Positions 61,199 through 64,000 of a stretch of 64,000 bases of DNA are shown here, piece after piece. The notes beneath the pieces were generated by a model. That model searched no databases and was not told where the DNA came from. It saw nothing but the letters and a program-made list of their open reading frames with translations. The position numbers and the translations under genes were made by a program. Positions within the stretch are counted from its first letter, which is position 1. The number at the start of each line of letters is the position of its first letter. The DNA comes from Bacteroidota bacterium (GTDB lineage Bacteria > Bacteroidota > Bacteroidia > Flavobacteriales_D > Crocinitomicaceae), in the NCBI GenBank assembly GCA_030148165.1, contig JASBTZ010000010.1, positions 1 to 64,000 on the forward strand. The letters are read 5' to 3'.

Positions 61199-61327
61199 GA
61201 TGTTTCATTGATTTTATCAACCCTTTGTTTTACTTTTTTTGAGTTTACCACCTATTTGTCGCAGGATGATTTATTTATGACTTCGCCAGATTTTCCGTAA
61301 CTTTATATAAGCGAGAATCCTTGAGTT

Positions 61328-61852
61328 ATGGAACGGGTTATATTAGTCGGATTTATGGGGTGTGGGAAAAGTACACTTGGCAGAAAGCTCGCAAGCAAGC
61401 TTAATGTAGCTTTTATTGACTCTGATTCCGACATCGAAAAACGATACCAACAATCTATTGGAGAATTATTTACGCGTTACGGAGAATCTCATTTCCGTGA
61501 AATCGAACGACAGTTTATAGAACCATTATATGATGAAACAGCATTCGTATTGGCAACAGGAGGAGGGATGCCCTGCTTTGGTCAGAATATGGAAATGCTT
61601 AATGAATTGGGAACTACCTTCTATTTGGAACGAAGTCCGAAAGAATTGGTTCATCGTTTAGTCCAGTCTAAAACCAAACGGCCATTGCTTGCTGGTTTAT
61701 CTGAAGATGAATTGCTAAGCTACGTCGAAAACAAACTAGCTGAAAGGGAACCGTACTATCATCTTGCGGATTTTACTCTCGGTCGTGATGAGCAGAATGC
61801 CGAAACTATTCAGAAGATTCTTCATCATCTGTCGCCTCTCCAAAAAAGCTAA
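61328..61852 (+). CDS. aroK: shikimate kinase
   Basis: A 174-residue enzyme that phosphorylates shikimate for aromatic amino acid synthesis. Walker A is GFMGCGKSTLG (about residues 8-18), followed by shikimate-binding DSDSDIE and FREIE, ATGGGMP (glycine-rich loop), and the lid RPLL and ER segments (KTKRPLL, LAEREPYY). The length is typical. The last 47 bp overlap the convergent membrane-protein gene. Confidence 0.96.
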   Translation: MERVILVGFMGCGKSTLGRKLASKLNVAFIDSDSDIEKRYQQSIGELFTRYGESHFREIERQFIEPLYDETAFVLATGGGMPCFGQNMEMLNELGTTFYLERSPKELVHRLVQSKTKRPLLAGLSEDELLSYVENKLAEREPYYHLADFTLGRDEQNAETIQKILHHLSPLQKS

Positions 61853-62417
61853 TAGAACCACCTCGCAATTCGTTCTTGATCATATAGGAATGAATGATTA
61901 AGCTGGAAATGGCTACTAACAAGGCTATTTTATCGTAATTGGTCGTGTCCTCCATAAAATAATCCCAACTGATATAGAAGATAGTCATCAACAGATAAAG
62001 GATGATGGGTAACAGACTGAAGTACACAAATAGACGCTTCTTTCTATACAACAAGATTAAGCCTAAAAACACAAATCCCCATAAGATGATACCGATCGAA
62101 TGGTAGGTGAGTAATCGCTCCATAAATTCCCCCCTGGCGTAACCCAGCTGCTCTCCGCGCCTGAAAAGTATGTATTCCACAGATAAACCTTTCTGTTCGA
62201 AAATCATGTGACGTGAGTTGATAACGAAATATGAAAGGATACTCCAGCTGAAGAAAGTAACCCAGATCAAAAGATTAATGTAAAAGGTAATGCGTGTATA
62301 CATATCTGGCTTTTTCTTGCCAAATATTAAGTTTCGAATCTTGAGAATGAATGGAACAGGACTCTGAAAAGGTGTCTTCCTAATATTGCTATCTGGTGAA
62401 TTTGAGGTGTCAGTCAT
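61806..62417 (-). CDS. four-helix membrane protein of unknown function
   Basis: A 203-residue inner-membrane protein with four hydrophobic segments (ITFYINLLIWVTFFSWSILSYFVI, IGIILWGFVFLGLILLY, FVYFSLLPIILYLLMTIFYISW, IALLVAISSLIIHSYMI) and an acidic tail. The ATG at 62417 lies 1 bp after the stop of the upstream gene (62419), so they form an operon. No family is recognised. Its end overlaps aroK on the other strand. Confidence 0.7.
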   Translation of the reverse strand: MTDTSNSPDSNIRKTPFQSPVPFILKIRNLIFGKKKPDMYTRITFYINLLIWVTFFSWSILSYFVINSRHMIFEQKGLSVEYILFRRGEQLGYARGEFMERLLTYHSIGIILWGFVFLGLILLYRKKRLFVYFSLLPIILYLLMTIFYISWDYFMEDTTNYDKIALLVAISSLIIHSYMIKNELRGGSISFFGEATDDEESSE

Positions 62418-62418
62418 A

Positions 62419-63279
62419 TCAGTCAACAACGACAACTAGATATTTTGAAATCTTCCAAAATTCAGATGGATCGAGGATATTAATAATGCTACCTGCGCCA
62501 TTTTCAACCAACTCGTAAGATTTTGTTGGATGATCCGTAATGAAATGCGGGTTTTTACCTACGATTCTGATCGACTTGGTTTTTGACGCATCAAGGGGAG
62601 AGAAGTATTTTTCGTTGAAATCATCTTTCAATTCCGTTTTTCTTCCCAGACCAATGAATCCGTTTTTTCGCTCAACTACCTCATTATTGCTTAACTCTTC
62701 AGAAGTGCCATAAGCATAATAAACACGGTTCATTTTTTCAGTGAGCTGTTCTACCTGAAAGGCTTGTTCCTGGTAGGCGTCAAACAATCTTGAATATTCC
62801 TTATCCAAAACATCCAGTTCAGATTGAAGCAAATTGATTTGCTCATCTTTCCATTGAATGTCCTTCAATAATGATTCAATCATTATCTCCAGCTCCGCGA
62901 TCTTTATGCCACTCGACTTGATTTGATCATTCAATTGTTTAACCTTTCTCGCATTCTCCTCTCGAAGAAAATTGATTCTTCTGATTTCTTCCATGATCCA
63001 CTGCTTATCGTCTCCGGTAAGTTCAGGGTCTTCAGAGATAGCTTTGATCTGATCTTTTCTAATGCCGATAGCCTCCAGATTCGACTTGATCTCATTAAAA
63101 AATGCAAGTGATTCGTTGATAACAGAATCCTTTAATGAATTCTCCAATTCCAGTTGAGCAATCTGGTTCTGCAGTTCGGTTACGTTGTCGCCCTGTTCAT
63201 TAGTCGAGTCTTCGCCCTCCTGTACACATGAGGTGATTAGAATTAATACGAGTGGTAAAAGGAGAGTGAACTTAGGCAT
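62419..63279 (-). CDS. coiled-coil lipoprotein
   Basis: A 286-residue lipoprotein. The start at 63279 (MPKFTLLLPLVLILITSC) gives a clear lipobox with Cys18; longer starts would move the signal inward. The middle (about 35-190) is a long coiled coil (ELQNQIAQLELENSLKDSVI, WKDEQINLLQSELDVLDKEYSRLF), followed by a globular C-terminal domain (about 200-286, NGFIGLGRKTEL, FWKISKYLVVVVD). This architecture recurs in Bacteroidota proteins of unknown function. It shares an operon with the membrane protein. Confidence 0.75.
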   Translation of the reverse strand: MPKFTLLLPLVLILITSCVQEGEDSTNEQGDNVTELQNQIAQLELENSLKDSVINESLAFFNEIKSNLEAIGIRKDQIKAISEDPELTGDDKQWIMEEIRRINFLREENARKVKQLNDQIKSSGIKIAELEIMIESLLKDIQWKDEQINLLQSELDVLDKEYSRLFDAYQEQAFQVEQLTEKMNRVYYAYGTSEELSNNEVVERKNGFIGLGRKTELKDDFNEKYFSPLDASKTKSIRIVGKNPHFITDHPTKSYELVENGAGSIINILDPSEFWKISKYLVVVVD

Positions 63280-63334
63280 TCTATTCGTTTTAAAAATTGT
63301 ATTTTCATGCATCTTAAATGCAAGTATTTACTTA

Positions 63335-64000
63335 ATGGAAAAATACAAATTTATGCTTAAATATTCAATTGTACTGTTCTTATCACTTGTAACCTCTCTT
63401 GTTTGGTCACAGTCAATTACTTACGAGTTGAGAATGCCGAAGCCGCAGAACCATTATTATCACGTTACCATGCGCTTAAAGGATTTTGATCAGGAGACAC
63501 TTCACATCAAAATGCCTGTTTGGACCCCTGGATCATATCTTGTTCGGGAATTCGCTAAAAACGTTGATCAGGTAACAACAATGATTGACGGCAACACGTC
63601 CAAAGCAATCAAGACGGATAAAAATACCTGGTTGATCAATGCAGAAAAGGCAAAAGAAATTTTAATTGAATACGAAGTGTACGCTTTCGAAGTATCTGTG
63701 CGTACTAGCTTTTTGGATTTAACACATGGATTTGTGAGCGGTTCAGGAGTCTTTATGTATGTAGATGGATACAAAGACAAAGGAGGAATCGTTGAAGTTT
63801 ATCCTTTTCAGACATTCAGTAAGATCACCACATCGTTAGAAGAGAAAGGCGAAGGAGTGACCAATGATAGGAGCAAGGCATTTGTATTTGAGAACTATGA
63901 TCAATTGATCGATTGCCCGATCGAAATTGGAAATCACGACGTGTTTTCATTCGAAGCTGCAGGGGTTGAACATACAGTAGCTATGTATGGTCCCTCTAAC
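63335..64000 (+). CDS. M61-family peptidase, N-terminal part (truncated by window end)
   Basis: The first 222 codons of an exported M61 glycyl-aminopeptidase-like protein. The N-terminus (MEKYKFMLKYSIVLFLSLVTSLVWSQ) is a signal peptide; an ATG at 63353 (MLKYSIV) is an equally good start. The N-terminal beta-sandwich of the family is shown by YELRMPKPQNHYYHV, MPVWTPGSYLVREFAKNV and THGFVSGSGVFMYVDGY. The catalytic HExxH region lies beyond the right edge. Confidence 0.9.
   Translation, partial: MEKYKFMLKYSIVLFLSLVTSLVWSQSITYELRMPKPQNHYYHVTMRLKDFDQETLHIKMPVWTPGSYLVREFAKNVDQVTTMIDGNTSKAIKTDKNTWLINAEKAKEILIEYEVYAFEVSVRTSFLDLTHGFVSGSGVFMYVDGYKDKGGIVEVYPFQTFSKITTSLEEKGEGVTNDRSKAFVFENYDQLIDCPIEIGNHDVFSFEAAGVEHTVAMYGPSN

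Noticed and set aside
60694-61220. Two long minus-strand frames and several plus-strand frames across the tRNA-Lys and the 185-bp repeats
   Set aside because: They read through an intact tRNA, terminators and tandem repeats, and repeat the same peptide phrase from the terminator; they are artefacts.

Overview
The window looks like a chromosome segment from a Bacteroidota bacterium, most likely Flavobacteriales (Crocinitomicaceae or Cryomorphaceae-like, low certainty at family level). The reasons are several secreted proteins with type IX secretion (T9SS) C-terminal sorting domains, promoter-like TAnnTTTG boxes, few Shine-Dalgarno sequences, a TonB-dependent receptor with a carboxypeptidase-regulatory-like N-terminus, a TPR-SpoIIE phosphatase and a CtlX-type hydrolase. 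No phage, CRISPR array or ordinary insertion sequence was seen.

Region 1 (1-3815) is the most unusual part. A tyrosine recombinase gene is followed, on the same strand, by at least four single-gene units. Three boundaries carry a 126-bp element with imperfect inverted ends (TAAC...GTTA) that lies just 3' of each ORF. The elements have attC-like architecture, and stem changes in one are compensated across the arms. This reads as an integron-like cassette array whose recombinase is XerC/D-like, lacks the usual IntI insertion and points in the same direction as its cassettes.

Region 2 (3992-34131) is mainly core and envelope genes: a sodium/solute symporter, a GlmU-like nucleotidyltransferase, Lon, a large secreted beta-propeller protein, a PorE-like OmpA protein, GH25 lysozyme, ribosomal protein L19, a CotH-like T9SS cargo, PanB, a four-helix-bundle protein, an RluA-type pseudouridine synthase with an 8-bp tandem repeat in its start region, an ECF sigma/anti-sigma pair, rhodanese, an M43 protease, a TonB-dependent receptor, a SpoIIE phosphatase, CtlX, a P-loop ATPase and a choice-of-anchor B protein.

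Region 3 (about 35.3-61.1 kb) is accessory in character and appears more AT-rich by eye. It holds an imelysin-like lipoprotein, a barrel protein paired with an M48-like protein whose HExxH is lost, a 3152-residue RHS protein ending in a cysteine amidase-like toxin with a lipoprotein immunity candidate, and a tightly overlapping 12-gene operon for a type II secretion/type IV pilus-like machine. All four pilin-like proteins of that operon have Ala, not Gly, before the processing site. The region is bounded by a 45-bp direct repeat: one copy is the 3' end and terminator of tRNA-Lys (61.1 kb), the other lies at 35.3 kb. Two tandem 185-bp structured repeats follow the tRNA gene.

Region 4 (61.3-64 kb) has shikimate kinase, two envelope proteins of unknown function and the start of an M61 peptidase.

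All calls come from reading the sequence; no database search was run.
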